NCBI GenBank assembly: GCA_028023455.1
Contig: JAQFVV010006221.1
Location: 9,405,011 to 9,469,010, forward strand
Direction: 5' to 3'
Length of the DNA: 64,000 nucleotides
DNA from: Epiperipatus broadwayi
Lineage: Eukaryota > Onychophora > Udeonychophora > Euonychophora > Peripatidae
Shown: positions 12,141 to 22,456 of the stretch, piece by piece
Position numbering within the stretch: position 1 is the first letter of the stretch
Layout: each line of letters begins with the position of its first letter
The notes under the pieces: generated by a model
Databases searched by the model: none
Seen by the model: the letters and a program-made list of their open reading frames with translations, nothing else
Told to the model about the DNA's origin: nothing
Position numbers and translations under genes: made by a program

Positions 12141-12328
12141 TACATGTATAGTATATATATGGAAGTTGATGATCTGGACCAACTGATGAGTGCTGGTTCA
12201 GCATGAAATAGGTATATTGGAGATCATTTATCTTTTTTGCATGTATGTGGTCCTGTGTATCAGTTATATGAGATGGAGTGGAAGGCTAAAAGAGAGTTGA
12301 AAGTCTGGGTTCAAATCCTCTCTAATTA
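12141..12328 (+). mobile_element. Hammerhead-ribozyme SINE, complete insertion
   Basis: A 188-bp insertion flanked by a perfect 13-bp direct repeat CAATCTGTTAAAA (12128-12140 and 12329-12341). Duplication copy 1 has the uninterrupted target (near 9110-9122), proving the ends. The 5' half holds a complete hammerhead (12169-12227). The 3' half carries a tRNA-like pol III B box, GGGTTCAAATCCTC, and a possible A box near 12270. Layout recalls the Sm-alpha elements of schistosomes and the small HHR retroposons of other animals. No A-tail beyond the target's own A run. Confidence 0.85.
12169..12227 (+). ncRNA. Type I hammerhead ribozyme (SINE type)
   Basis: Core CTGATGA at 12183-12189 and GAAA at 12205-12208. 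Stem II is GTGCT/AGCAT with loop GGTTC. Stem III is ATA/TAT with a 2-base loop and an AUA cleavage triplet ending at 12216. Stem I is CCAA/TTGG (12179-12182 with 12217-12220), an internal loop, then ATGATC/GATCAT (12169-12174 with 12222-12227). All invariant core bases are present. Predicted to self-cleave after A12216. The related copy at 18970-19028 keeps the fold with a compensatory change. Confidence 0.88.
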
Positions 12329-13905
12329 CAATCTGTTAAAAAAATTAGAAATAATACTTAATCTTATAACTCTTTATCCTTTATTAATTACTTTGTTTTA
12401 TTAATTAAAAACTTTTAAGAATATAGGTTATTAAGTATTGTTTCTGCTTTTAACATTGTTATCTGTAAACCTGCCAAATTGATCTAATTAAAAATTTGCT
12501 AAATCTATAATTCTTGGCTTATCTGAGATAAAAATGTAATCACTGTCTTAATTGAATTAAAAATTGTAGGAAAATGAATGGGCTAATCAATTGATGTGCT
12601 ATAAAAAGAGCTGCTCAGAATTATATATTATTCTACTTTCTACATTATACAACATTCTGCTCTGCATTCTGCTTATATTTTACCTTGTCTGCTTAACATG
12701 TGATATTCAAAACTTCTATCAGTGGTTATGTTTAAAATTATGAACAGATAAAGCACCAGAAAAATGGAATTCACTCTCCAATATGAGCCTATAGCTATTG
12801 AATGCTTAACCTGGTTTGCTGTCTGACCAACAATATAAGTTAACTAATACCATCAAAGATACCATTGAAGAAATGCTCTTTTCAATAATAATGAAACAAT
12901 TCCAGAACAAACTCTTTAGATAAGCTCAATAAAACAATTGAAAGACAACATGGGAACCATTCCTGGCATTTGTGTGTACGTACTTGTTTATGTAATTCAA
13001 CGTTCATGAAAAATATTATCCCTTTGCCCACTTCTCTCTGAACTATTGTCAGTAAGATAATGATATATAGGTTGCAGGTTTTAATTTCATGTCTAAACGG
13101 TGTCTATTTTAGCAACTATTTTTTGGGGATTATATTTTTAATAATATTATTAATGTTTGTATTTTAACCCCTATTGTATCTGACTGCCTTGTAGTTTTAG
13201 TGTTAATAATATAAATTAGTTGGTTTCCTAAAGTTTAATTATTATTTTCCCCCTCATAAAGTTTATAAAAAAAGTTTATTTGAAAGAAATTAAAGTAAGT
13301 TTTTTTGTTCCCTCATCACTTTGCGATTGTTAATTACAATCCAAGTTACTTCTAATAATAAGGTTTAATAGAAAAGCAATATTTTAAAAAATAATCATTA
13401 ATAATCCTTTGAATATATTTTTTAATCATTTATACATGTATACTTGACATGATCTGTGCATGCATACCTTTATAAATTATTTATTAGTAATTTCAGGTTT
13501 ATTCTATGTTCATATGTATGAAAATAAAGAAATACATATGTGTGTACATTATATATAGAGAACTTATTTATATACCATGCAAAGTTATTATGTGTTCAGT
13601 TATTTTTATTATTATAACTTTATATATTCATGGTTATTGATATTTTGTTTCATTGGGTAAAGTGACTTTCCTTCTCATAAATTATCAGAGGTTTTCATGG
13701 GCATGTTTGTTTTGCATTGGGTTAATTGATATTCCTTCCCATGCTTTTAGATATTTTTTCTTTCTAACAGAAGTTATTAATGGGCCTATTTATTATGATC
13801 CCTTGTTGGTTTCTTTTTATAGTTAGAGCCAATGAACTGCATATAAGCTTTGTTTGTAACAGTCTGCCTGTGTGGCCATATATATATGTATATATGCACA
13901 CTTCA

Positions 13906-14735
13906 GAATATATGGTCAAGTCTTTGGGGATTATTAACTATACTAAAAGTGAAATTCAGGGGAAGTGTAATATTAAAAATATCACTTGTCAGATACATTA
14001 TCTACTTATAAAAAAGTGAATTTGTAGTCAATCTTTGTTTGAAATAACTCTAGTATTTAAACCCTACTTTTGAATTATATTCTATATTGTTAAATTGTTA
14101 ATAGGTTTTGTTTTGTTAATTGTTAGATTTGACCTGCATTTTGTTTACTGTCGTCTGTTTTGCTATTTGTTATTTTGCCAAGAATTTCTACTATCTGTAA
14201 TCTAGTAGAGATTTTAGATATATAAGTGATGATAAAACTGTGGCAGGCACTTATACTCGTTATCCTCATCAGTAAATTATACATTTTTTAGACTAGAGGT
14301 ATAGTTGCGCCCTCTGATGATGATTATTAGGTGCCTCCAATCACAACACATATTTAATACTATTTTGGTGCATAATGAAACTATTATATATTTTACACTT
14401 TTCGAAACAATATTTATATATTAAAACATAACAATAATATCCATTCTTATTTTTTGAATCATTTATTTAAAATAAGCATTATATAAATATTGACAAAATT
14501 AAAAAGAATAAGAAAGTATGGAAATGAAATCATATTTTTAAAATTATAATTGTATAAAATCAAACTAATGTAACATGTATTCTTTAAGAAAAACATCTTT
14601 ATACTAGTAAAAATAATATTAACATCTGATGGTTGTCTGTTAAAATATAATTATTTTTGCTATAAAAAATTTAAATATTTTTGCTTGTTTGTGTTACTTT
14701 TTTTTAAAATGTTATAGTATTATTATTAAAAGGTG
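13906..14735. other. AT-rich spacer
   Basis: No gene recognised. A short frame at 13780-14019 overlaps the duplication end and has no family features. Confidence 0.5.
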
Positions 14736-14738
14736 GGG

Positions 14739-14975
14739 TCAACTAATATTGATGTCTGATGATCTTATAAATAGGATTTCTCTAGAAGGATTTATCACCT
14801 GTTTGGTTTATTAGGCTACTAAAAGACACCTCATCATTATCAACTTTGTCAAAACTGATATTGACATTTGATGATCTTATAAATAGAACTCCAAAAAAAT
14901 TATCACCCGTTTGGTCTTTTAGGCTACTAAAAGATACATCATCATCATAATCATTATTCTCAAAACTGCAGAGTA
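14739..14975 (-). repeat. ~119-bp tandem duplication at an RTE 3' end
   Basis: TTGATGTCTGATGATCTTAT and TTGACATTTGATGATCTTAT start successive units, each including TCACC(C)GTTTGGT and TAGGCTACTAAAAGA. It is followed by CATCATCATCATAATCAT, which on the minus strand is the ATG/ATT-rich tail expected at the 3' end of RTE LINEs. It may be the 3' UTR of the RTE copy that follows. Confidence 0.55.
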
Positions 14976-15751
14976 AAAGTCTCCCAAAGTGTAATCCAGT
15001 TCTTCTGATCTATAGCTTTTCTTCTGCACATTACCCCAACTTTCTTATTTTATTAATCTATCTCATAAGTTGTTTCTTTCTAAGTCTTCTACAATCTCTT
15101 GGGATCCAAATTAAAACTTCAACTATTCAACTATTATCATATGTCCAGCCCAGATCCATTTCTCTCTTAATTCTTTTAATGATATCAATGATATTTGTTT
15201 GTTCTCACATTCTTGTATTTTATTTTTGACCTCTTCTTGGTATTTCTAATATATATTTTGTTGAATGTCTGAAGTCTCCTGATAAAACATATTTATTACA
15301 AAATATAGAGCCATATTTCCTTTTAATATTAAGTTACATCTATCAAGAGCATTCCATCCATGTTTAATTCTGTACTTAATTTCATCCATTAAGTTTTCTT
15401 TGGTATTAATAATTTGATCAACATATTTGTAGTAGTATCATTTTATAATTCATTATTATCATTATTTTGTTGTTGAGAAAATCCGTTGAATCTTTTTACT
15501 ATTTATCTTTAATTCTGCATTGTTATTTTCATCTGGTAACTCTTGTAATATTTCCTGAAGCTTTGAAGCATTACTTACAAAGCAACCACATTATCTGAAA
15601 GATCTAGATGAATTTAAATAACCTACATTTATTTTTATTTTCTTATTTTTACATTTTAATCACATTTTGTAAAATGACTGCAAAAAGTTATGGAGATATA
15701 GAAGCATTCTATTATACATTTTTCTCAATTTAGTCTTTAGTATCATGCCAG

Positions 15752-16038
15752 CTGATCACATGACCACTATTTCTTATGCTTGCTCATAACTGTTATTAAA
15801 ACAGGCTAGCACTGTCCATACAGTAGTGCCACTCAGATCCTAAGATCCTAAAATCTAGATACAGTGCTCTCAGATCCAAGGCTCATCACTGACGAAAGCC
15901 ATAAGCTAGAAATTAGTCTGGGGATATTGGATGAGTAGGCACTAGATTGGGATTTTATGCACAAGCCTTCTGGCATCCATTAATTACTCTGGCTTGCACT
16001 GAGTGGCACTACTTTATGGAGAGTTTTGCCTGTTTTAA
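15752..16038 (+). mobile_element. HHR-bearing PLE-type element, copy 1
   Basis: Flanked by an 11-bp direct repeat TATCATGCCAG (15741-15751 and 16039-16049) inside RTE relic A. The ends are inverted: AAAACAGGC...CAGTAGTGCCACTCAG on the left matches the complement of GAGTGGCACTACTT...GCCTGTTTT on the right. The centre holds a worn hammerhead on the plus strand. The element has no coding capacity; its sequence is shared with 16786-17176 and 23305-23660. Confidence 0.8.
15883..15924 (+). ncRNA. Minimal hammerhead ribozyme, partly decayed
   Basis: Core CTGACGA (15889-15895), stem II AGC/GCT region, GAAA (15909-15912), a two-base stem III, and the GTC cleavage triplet at 15916-15918. Stem I pairs the TCA before the core with TGG after the triplet but then has a mismatch, so activity is doubtful. 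Confidence 0.65.
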
Positions 16039-16895
16039 TATCATGCCAGATAATCACTGTTGTGCCTTTTGGTAAATATTTTAGAATATGGCAATATCTT
16101 GGACCTATATTTCAATGATCCAAAGTTTTAATCACTATGAAAATGTTTAATAAATCAAATGCCTTTTCATAATAAAATGCTAATTCATATTCATTGATCC
16201 TATATGTAACTTCTCTCAATACTTGTTTGTGATTTACTGAGCTAAAATCATTTTTAAATCTAGTTTCTTATTTACATTGATTAGAATCCAAAGTCATTGT
16301 AGGAGAGTTGGAATTATCTTGACAAAGATTTTGAATAGAACTGTTAGAAGATTGTCAGGGTTGTAATTTTTAATATCTTTATCAATCTTACTACTGAATT
16401 TTTCCAATAATCTGGCACATCTTTATCATTTAGACATAATTCCATCATTTCTGGAAGCATTCCCCTTCTTCATAGATTAATTGTATGTCTCACCTCTTTA
16501 ATTTAAATACTTTGCAAATTAGAAATAGTAATTGTAGTGAATATTTTTTTTGTTTGTTTTATTAATATATTATTCATTATAAAACTCTTCAAAACATTTT
16601 ATAATGTCATCTCTCTTTAGTAATAATTCCATGTTTTCTTTTCATTGCTGAAACAACTTTTCTTCCAATACCAAGATTTGGTTTATACTCTTGAGACTTC
16701 AATTGCTTTCCTTGCCAATTCATAATTATCATTTCTTATAACATTATTAATTTATTTTTATATAATTTTACAGAGTTCTAGAATTAAACTGGCAAAACTC
16801 ACTATAGGTATTGCCACACACAGCAAGCTAGAGTAATCAATGGATGCCAGAAGGCCTGTGCATAAAATCCTCATCTAGTGCCTACTCATCCAATA

Positions 16896-16937
16896 TCCCC
16901 AGACTAGTTTCTGGCTTGTGGCCTTCGTCAGTGAGAA
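16896..16937 (-). ncRNA. Minimal hammerhead ribozyme (PLE type), minus strand
   Basis: On the minus strand: stem I TTCTCA / TGGGGA, core CTGACGA, stem II GGC/GCC with loop CACAA, GAAAC, two-base stem III loop TA, cleavage triplet GTC. Six stem I pairs form, two of them G-U. A conserved A opposite A flanks stem II. Confidence 0.83.
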
Positions 16938-16976
16938 GCCTTGGATCTCTAGGTGCAGTGCTCTCAGATCCAAGGC

Positions 16977-17018
16977 TCCTCACTGATGAAGGCCACAAGC
17001 CAGAAACTAATCTGGGGA
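16977..17018 (+). ncRNA. Minimal hammerhead ribozyme (PLE type), plus strand
   Basis: Stem I TCCTCA (16977-16982) with TGGGGA (17013-17018), core CTGATGA (16983-16989), stem II GGC/GCC, GAAA (17003-17006). The cleavage triplet is ATC rather than GTC, so stem III loses its C-G pair; reduced activity is likely. Confidence 0.8.
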
Positions 17019-17560
17019 TATTGGATGAGTAGACACTAGATGGGGATTTTATGCACAGGCTTTCTGGAATCCATTGATTACTCTAGCTTGCTGTGTGTGG
17101 CAATACGTATAGTGAGTTTTGCCTATTTAACAACAGTTATACTCAAGCATAAGAGGTGGTGGTCATGTGATGTGAATTCTAGAATTTTTAGTGAATCAAT
17201 TTCAAACATTTTCATATTTTTTCTTTCCTTCATACATTGTCTTGTTTCAATAAAAAATTTACTTGTATATCATTGTTTTTTTTTTGTATCAGCCATTTTT
17301 CTTGCAGTTCTTAATGAAGTATCAGTTATCTTCTGACTGATTTCGTCAAGTCTGAACAATCTTTACTGTTATATAATGAAATCTTTTAGCTATTTCTTTT
17401 TTCATCACCAAACTTTCTGAGCATTATATTCTTTTCTAAAGATTTCAATGTGGCCATTTGTATTTTTAGCAAGAATTGAGGTCTAATCTAATCAAATATC
17501 TACTTCTTTGTTTTTCTTGATGCCCAAAGTATTCTCAAAATTTTGAGTTCAAAGCATTAA

Positions 17561-18830
17561 TATATCTATATTTATGAAATGCTTACTTTAAATAAATGTC
17601 TAAAAAAAATAAGAATAGATATTATTAAGGTTTATATATATTCAAAAAGCTTAAAATACATAATATTTTCACTATCTATCAAGACAGTGCTAAAATAAGT
17701 GTGTTAATAAATATATATTTATTACGTTAAATATAACTCAGCAGCTATAGCATCGAACTCAGATTAATTTTATATTAAAAATGAAAGACTATTTTAAGAG
17801 GCAAAATTTAAAATGAAAAAATATTTGGAACAAAAATCGTTGCAATAATAATGGAAGCATTTGAAGGTTTTTATAAGTATATCTAACATAATTAATTATT
17901 GGGGGAAAAAATGAAACTCGTTTCATCTGCATTAAAAATAAAATAATCACGTGACCACAATAAACATAAACAAATTTATAAATATTCATTCTATCTCGAG
18001 GCAGATATTTTGCTTATACTATATATACAAGAGTACATTATTTAATATACAAATAATCATCAAGGTTAACAACTACATTAACAATATAAAAAATATATTT
18101 TCTATAATAAAATAATTTAGTTTTTATTTCATGTCTTATTTATTATATCGTATAATAAATATTTATGGCAGATATTTATTTCGGTTTCTTTTTTTCAACC
18201 ACTTTTTAAAGAGGTATTTAGAGTTTATATAATTTCAATTTATTTTTTAAATTTATTTGAAAAATTTTATTTTATGAAAATATTATCTACTAAAATCAAT
18301 ATTTTTGTTGATTATAGAATTTAATTATTTGGATGAGTTTATTTGCTTAAATTTTTCTTTCCCTTTTTTTCTAAAAATTTTACATATTGAATTAAAATAT
18401 AAAATGAAAATATTTTAATAGTGCAACCGTTTTTATATTTTATATTACTATTATATTCAACTAAATTAGTTTTTTTTAACAATCACATTGTAATTTAATC
18501 GTTATTTTATTATACATACCATATAATACTGATAGAATGCAAAATATTTAAATTATTGAATAATAAAAACCAATAATAAAAATAAATAAAGCTGAATATT
18601 TATAGAAAATATTTACCATTATAAAAACGTTATATCACAATACGATAGCAGTGATTAAATTACATGGAAACACTTGAAAAATCTAACATTAATAAGCGTG
18701 TATAATAATAACATTTTATATATACGCAATTTATCAGCGGTTTATTGGGAATATTTGGGGATTAAAATGAAAGCTAATAAAATAAAATAAATGAAGATTA
18801 TATAAGTCATTTATAAATGGGTTTTTTCCT
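17561..18830. other. AT-rich spacer
   Basis: Nearly all A/T, with no recognised gene or element. The 66-codon minus-strand frame at 17789-17989 is low-complexity Phe/Lys-rich and taken as chance. Confidence 0.55.
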
Positions 18831-18865
18831 ACAGTACAGGCTTTTTTCATACCTGCACTCCAATA

Positions 18866-19040
18866 TGTAAGATATAGAGGGTTTGAACTCAGACTTTCAC
18901 ACGACCCTCAACTATCCACGCTATCTTATACTGCTGACACCCTTGATCACACACATGTTGAAAAGATGAATAATCACGAATATATGTATTTCGTCCTAAA
19001 CCAGCACTCGTCAGTTAGTCCAGATTATCATCTCCACGCA
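18866..19040 (-). mobile_element. Hammerhead-ribozyme SINE, second copy
   Basis: On the minus strand this has the same order as 12141-12328: a full hammerhead followed by a tRNA-like segment whose B box reads GAGTTCAAACCCTC (plus positions 18877-18890) and whose middle reads GATAGCGTGGATAGTTGAGG. Upstream of the ribozyme it joins a module (19043-19170) also found at 7225-7445. No clear target duplication. Confidence 0.75.
18970..19028 (-). ncRNA. Type I hammerhead ribozyme (SINE type), second copy
   Basis: Minus strand: core CTGACGA, stem II GTGCT/AGGAC with loop GGTTT (one mismatch, G-C closing pair), GAAAT, stem III ATA/TAT, AUA cleavage site. The distal stem I pairs ATAATC with GATTAT, whereas the 12.2-kb copy pairs ATGATC with GATCAT: both bases of one pair changed together. 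The proximal stem I TTCG/CTAA has one mismatch. Confidence 0.83.
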
Positions 19041-19469
19041 TATATAAAATCAATGCTCAGCTTATATTAAGATAGCCAATCTTCATACTTTAATGGACAG
19101 GCTTCAATCCATTCCGTCTCACAACTTCTCAGCCATCCATTTCATTGAAAATCTGATGATGGAATGCTCAAAGCCCAAATCTTCTGTAAATGTTGTTTTG
19201 TTTTTTTTTAAATTGGCAAATAATAATTGAAAGATGAAAGAAGTCTATAAAATAAAAGTAAGACTGTTAAAAAAGGATAAGGCAATATTCAATGATTTTT
19301 TTTAAAAAAGAAAAAAGAAAAGAAAGTTTGTTGGTAATGCATCAAAAAGGTTAACAACGATGAATATTTTGGTCAGATTATTAATATAAATGAAAATATA
19401 ATGAATGAAAATAATCAAACAATTAAACATGTTTGTAGAAACAATTTAAAATTAGAGGAAACTATTGTT

Positions 19470-20628
19470 CTTATATGTTGGACTATTTTCATCATCTAAC
19501 ATTAAATATTGAATACCATTAGAATTTTTTTTTTAAATTTTATTTAAATTTTCTAGTTTCATTCAACTGTTAGTAATAGTGCACAGGTTAATATGCACAC
19601 AATGTTTTGAGTGATATGCTTTTTGCTTCTTTAAGTATTGCTGGCTTTATTAGTGACAGTACTAGCATGGGAAATGAACCTGAACCTTTAGCTTCTTGAA
19701 TATTGAATTTTAAGATAACACTCTAACCAAACTAAGTAATTCTATCAAAAGTGATAGTAAGTAGAAATTTCATATACTTATCTAGGATGCTTCTTCCTGA
19801 TTTCTCTACTTTTTTTCTAAGGGTAAAGTTAATTAGTGGCTTCCAGATATTAAGCATTCTCATCCTTGGTTGACTTATGGGTTATTTGCCATTTTCATAT
19901 GAGCAGCTTCTTTGAATTTTTCTTTGTATTTTTTCTCTGTCCAATATTGTTGTATTTCCCCACTTGAACATATGTTCATTGATACATACATGGTCTGCTA
20001 TTTTAGACACATCTTTCTTCTCGTTTCTAATCATCAACTTGCACTCTTTCAACCACTTTTCAATGAGCCAACTGGGTTCACCAATGTCCTTCCACATTTA
20101 CATGGTATTTCAGAGATATAGTTTTTGTTTTTCAGCATATCATGTTTAGGCTTTGTAGATATTAGAAATTCTTCATAGTGTGGTACAGCTCTAGAAAGCC
20201 ATTCAGGTGTTATATTGATTGCAGATTTTCCTTAGTTTGTCTATTATTTCTGGTATGTATAGAAACACTACAGTACCAATAAATGATCTTTCTTTTGATG
20301 TTCCTTTTTGTTATCTATTTAAGGGTTTCTTAATATCTCAGTTGGTTAGAGAATTACCTTAACATTCCATATTCATGAATCTAAATATCCAGGTTCAATT
20401 CTCATGCTAGTACTATAACTCATCAGACCAGCAAATCTGAAGAAGGGGGGGGGATAATACAACTTGAAATTTTGAGTATATACTAATTTGTGTACTAACA
20501 GTTAAATGTAATTGGAAAATTTAAATAAAGTTTAAAAAAATTTTTCTAAAGATATTCAACAGTTACTGTTAGATGATGGATATATTCCAGCATATAACTA
20601 AAATGTCATCAACACATACTTTCAGGAA
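19470..20628 (-). mobile_element. Penelope-like element fragment with inverted ends
   Basis: The ends are inverted: TTATATGTTGGACTATTTTC at 19472 pairs with the complement of the segment ending CCAGCATATAA near 20601, and TCATCATCTAACA is shared. Inside, on the minus strand, 19882-20130 is the C-terminal GIY-YIG domain of a PLE: YISEIPCKCG, a frame slip, DIGEPS, then a DHVCINEHMFKWGNTTILDRE tail. The reverse transcriptase is missing. Both arms carry a tRNA-like segment (about 19640-19745 minus and 20334-20432 plus; AGTTTGGTTAGAG and AGTTGGTTAGAGAATTACC with B boxes). It sits inside RTE relic B. Confidence 0.75.
19882..20130 (-). pseudogene. GIY-YIG endonuclease C-terminal remnant (PLE)
   Basis: The 71-codon frame plus an upstream frame reading NKNYISEIPCKCG matches the end of PLE proteins: a Y-x-I-P-C-x-C-G segment, YIGET (here DIGEP after a frameshift), a long Lys/Glu helix and DHV--EH-x-W. 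The GIY-YIG domain nicks the target DNA for insertion. The catalytic Arg region and the first Tyr are worn. The shift between the two frames makes it non-functional. Confidence 0.7.
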
Positions 20629-21050
20629 AACACTAGATGTTTGAAAAATAAATTTTTAATAAATGTAATGTCATCAGTGCTTACACATGGATATGAGACA
20701 TGGACAGCTAATAAAAAAGCAATAACACTAAAAAAAGGTATAGAGATAAGTTGGAATTAAAAATGAGGTTTCAAAAGAGAAATACACGGATGAGAAAAAT
20801 ACAGGTATTGCTAACATGAATAAAAAAATGAAAATCGAAATGGATTTAGATTAGTTATACTGCTAAAACAGTTAAAATAGCTGAGTAATTGAAGTCATGA
20901 CCCGTATCTCAGATTTTAAAATACCTAGATAAATATTATGCATGAAATAAATTGAAACAAACTATAGAATGGAGAAAGTGAATTAAATTTGAAACATAAT
21001 CATTCTTCGTGGATTAACAATGATTGAAAATGGTGGTATACATGTGGTAA

Positions 21051-21519
21051 TCTTTATTATTTAAATGTACATAATCAACAATCATAAAGAAAGAAGAAAA
21101 AATGTAAATATGTTTTTCAATATCTCTGAAATTCACGAACATTCACATATATTATAAACTGATTATTATAAGGCTGAAGAAATTGAAATGGCATTTTTTG
21201 ATTCCTTTTTGTGGTTCTAAAAAACTGATCAGGATAAATTTTTATTATTTATTTCATATATTCTTATCCTTGCAACTATTACTATTAGTAGGTGACTATT
21301 CATATGATGAACATAAGCAGATAGGCTGTTTCCCATAAAGCATCAGTCAGTGTCGTTAATTTATTGTTTTTTTTTCAATCAGTGAATTTAAGACTAATAA
21401 AAACCATGGCGAGGAAGGGTGTCTCAATTGTCTGACAATTCTTTACTCAAACAGTTAAGTTTTCTTGAAGATAAGATGAAAATCATATTGAATGGTTTTT
21501 TTTTATTATTATTATTTAT
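21051..21519. other. AT-rich spacer ending in an ATT microsatellite
   Basis: No gene recognised. Ends in TTTATTATTATTATTTATA, the target of array B. Confidence 0.5.
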
Positions 21520-22456
21520 ATAAATAAGCATTTATTTTTATAGCGTCTGCATATAATTGTAATTTACATTCATATCAGCCTTTCAAACCAATTGTGCAAA
21601 CACTTTGCGAGTGTTAAATAATAAATGAATGCCTTCTGATCAATACAAGATATAGAATTTATGCAGGAATAAAAAGAATCCTCTTATTCCTACGACTCAA
21701 ATATTTATATATGAGCAAATCTGAAGTACTTGCACAGAAGGCGTGACGATAGAACGGTCACTTTTTAAATTACTATATACAATGTCTGAATGAATGACGC
21801 GATGAAATTTTCTAGAATTTACTAAACGTCATTCCAACTGAAACTTAATCATATATATAAATAAGCATTTATTTTTATAGCGTCTGCATATAATTGTAAT
21901 TTACATTCATATCGGCCTTTCAAACCAATTGTGCAAACGCTTTGCGAGTGTTAAATAATAAATGAATGCCTTCTGATCAATACAAGATATAGAATTTATG
22001 CAGGAATAAAAAGAATCCTCTTATTCCTATGACTCAAATATTTATATATGAGCAAATCTGAAGTACTTGCACAGAAGGCGTGACGATAGAACGGTCACTT
22101 TTTAAATTACTATATACAATGTCTGAATGAATGACGCGATGAAATAAATGCTTATTTATATATATGATTAAGTTTCAGTTGGAATGACGTTTAGTAAATT
22201 CTAGAAAATTTCATCGCGTCATTCATTCAGACATTGTATATAGTAATTTAAAAAGTGACCGTTCTATCGTCACGCCTTCTGTGCAAGTACTTCAGATTTG
22301 CTCATATATAAATATTTGAGTCGTAGGAATAAGAGGATTCTTTTTATTCCTGCATAAATTCTATATCTTGTATTGATCAGAAGGCATTCATTTATTATTT
22401 AACATTCGCAAAGCGTTTGCACAATTGGTTTGAAAGGCCGATATGAATGTAAATTA
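21520..22456. repeat. Direct-plus-inverted repeat, unit 337 bp, nearly identical copies (array B)
   Basis: Unit 1 begins ATAAATAAGCATTTATTTTT at 21520 and the same string starts unit 2 at 21857. Unit 2 is cut at about 22145, where an inverted copy begins and runs to 22456. The inverted copy starts with the complement of the unit 1/unit 2 junction (ATAAGCATTT...TTAATCATATATATAAATAA). I count only a few single-base differences among the copies (for example ATCAGCC/ATCGGCC, AAACACT/AAACGCT). Both flanks are ATT repeats, so the whole sits in a split microsatellite. No coding frame. Confidence 0.9.

Larger units (their letters stand above)
12028..13905 (+). repeat. Copy 2 of the ~1.8-kb direct duplication
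   Basis: Partner of 8985-10772, starting exactly where array A ends. It is longer than copy 1 mainly because a 188-bp SINE has inserted at 12141-12328. The TATA-like motif is at 12600-12608. A stretch near 12840-12910 and its partner near 9600-9670 both read TIxDTIEEM in one frame, so a short former coding segment is conceivable, but stops surround it in both copies. Confidence 0.75.
16786..17176. mobile_element. HHR-bearing PLE-type element, palindromic copy 2
   Basis: A palindrome: 16801-16950 (ATAGGTATTGCCACACA...) is the complement of 16963-17110 (...TGTGTGTGGCAATACGTAT), with a 10-20 bp centre. Each arm carries one hammerhead, facing outward. It is bounded by TTCTAGAATT at 16776-16785 and 17177-17186, a likely target duplication though itself partly palindromic. 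The right end continues with AACAGTTATACTCAAGCATA, as at the left end of copy 1 in inverse. This is the inverted-pLTR arrangement described for Penelope-like elements, here with no RT between the arms. Confidence 0.82.
14975..17560 (-). pseudogene. RTE-type LINE relic A (RT and linker), with two insertions
   Basis: Read on the minus strand, 15010-15120 matches the C-terminal end of the RTE copy at 55464-55691 (the CKRPRKRPHVRW block). Further on, 15340-15430 matches the MDEINHRIKFDW block and 16150-16180 the FVDYEKAFDS block (RT motif A). The part from 17187 to 17560 looks like the endonuclease-RT linker of the same LINE. The frame is destroyed by many stops. Two HHR elements interrupt it at 15752-16038 and 16786-17176. 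No active product is possible. Confidence 0.72.
19240..21050 (+). pseudogene. RTE-type LINE relic B (3' half), split by a PLE fragment
   Basis: The left part (19350-19470) reads YFGQIININENIMNE then CRNNLKLEE, matching the conserved block upstream of the RTE C-terminus (compare GRNNLIL at 55.9 kb). After the insertion the frame resumes at about 20622 with LKNKFLINVMSSVLTHGYETWTANKKA, the usual LTYG-E-W-T block of RTE LINEs. It runs on, with stops, to WRKWIKFET-like sequence near 20975 and the terminal TGATTGAAAATGGT. Non-functional. The two halves fit together across the insertion. Confidence 0.68.

Noticed and set aside
11766-12206. 146-codon plus-strand frame
   Set aside because: It crosses the inverted arm of array A, the edge of the direct duplication and the hammerhead SINE; no domain, and the paralogous copy does not keep it.
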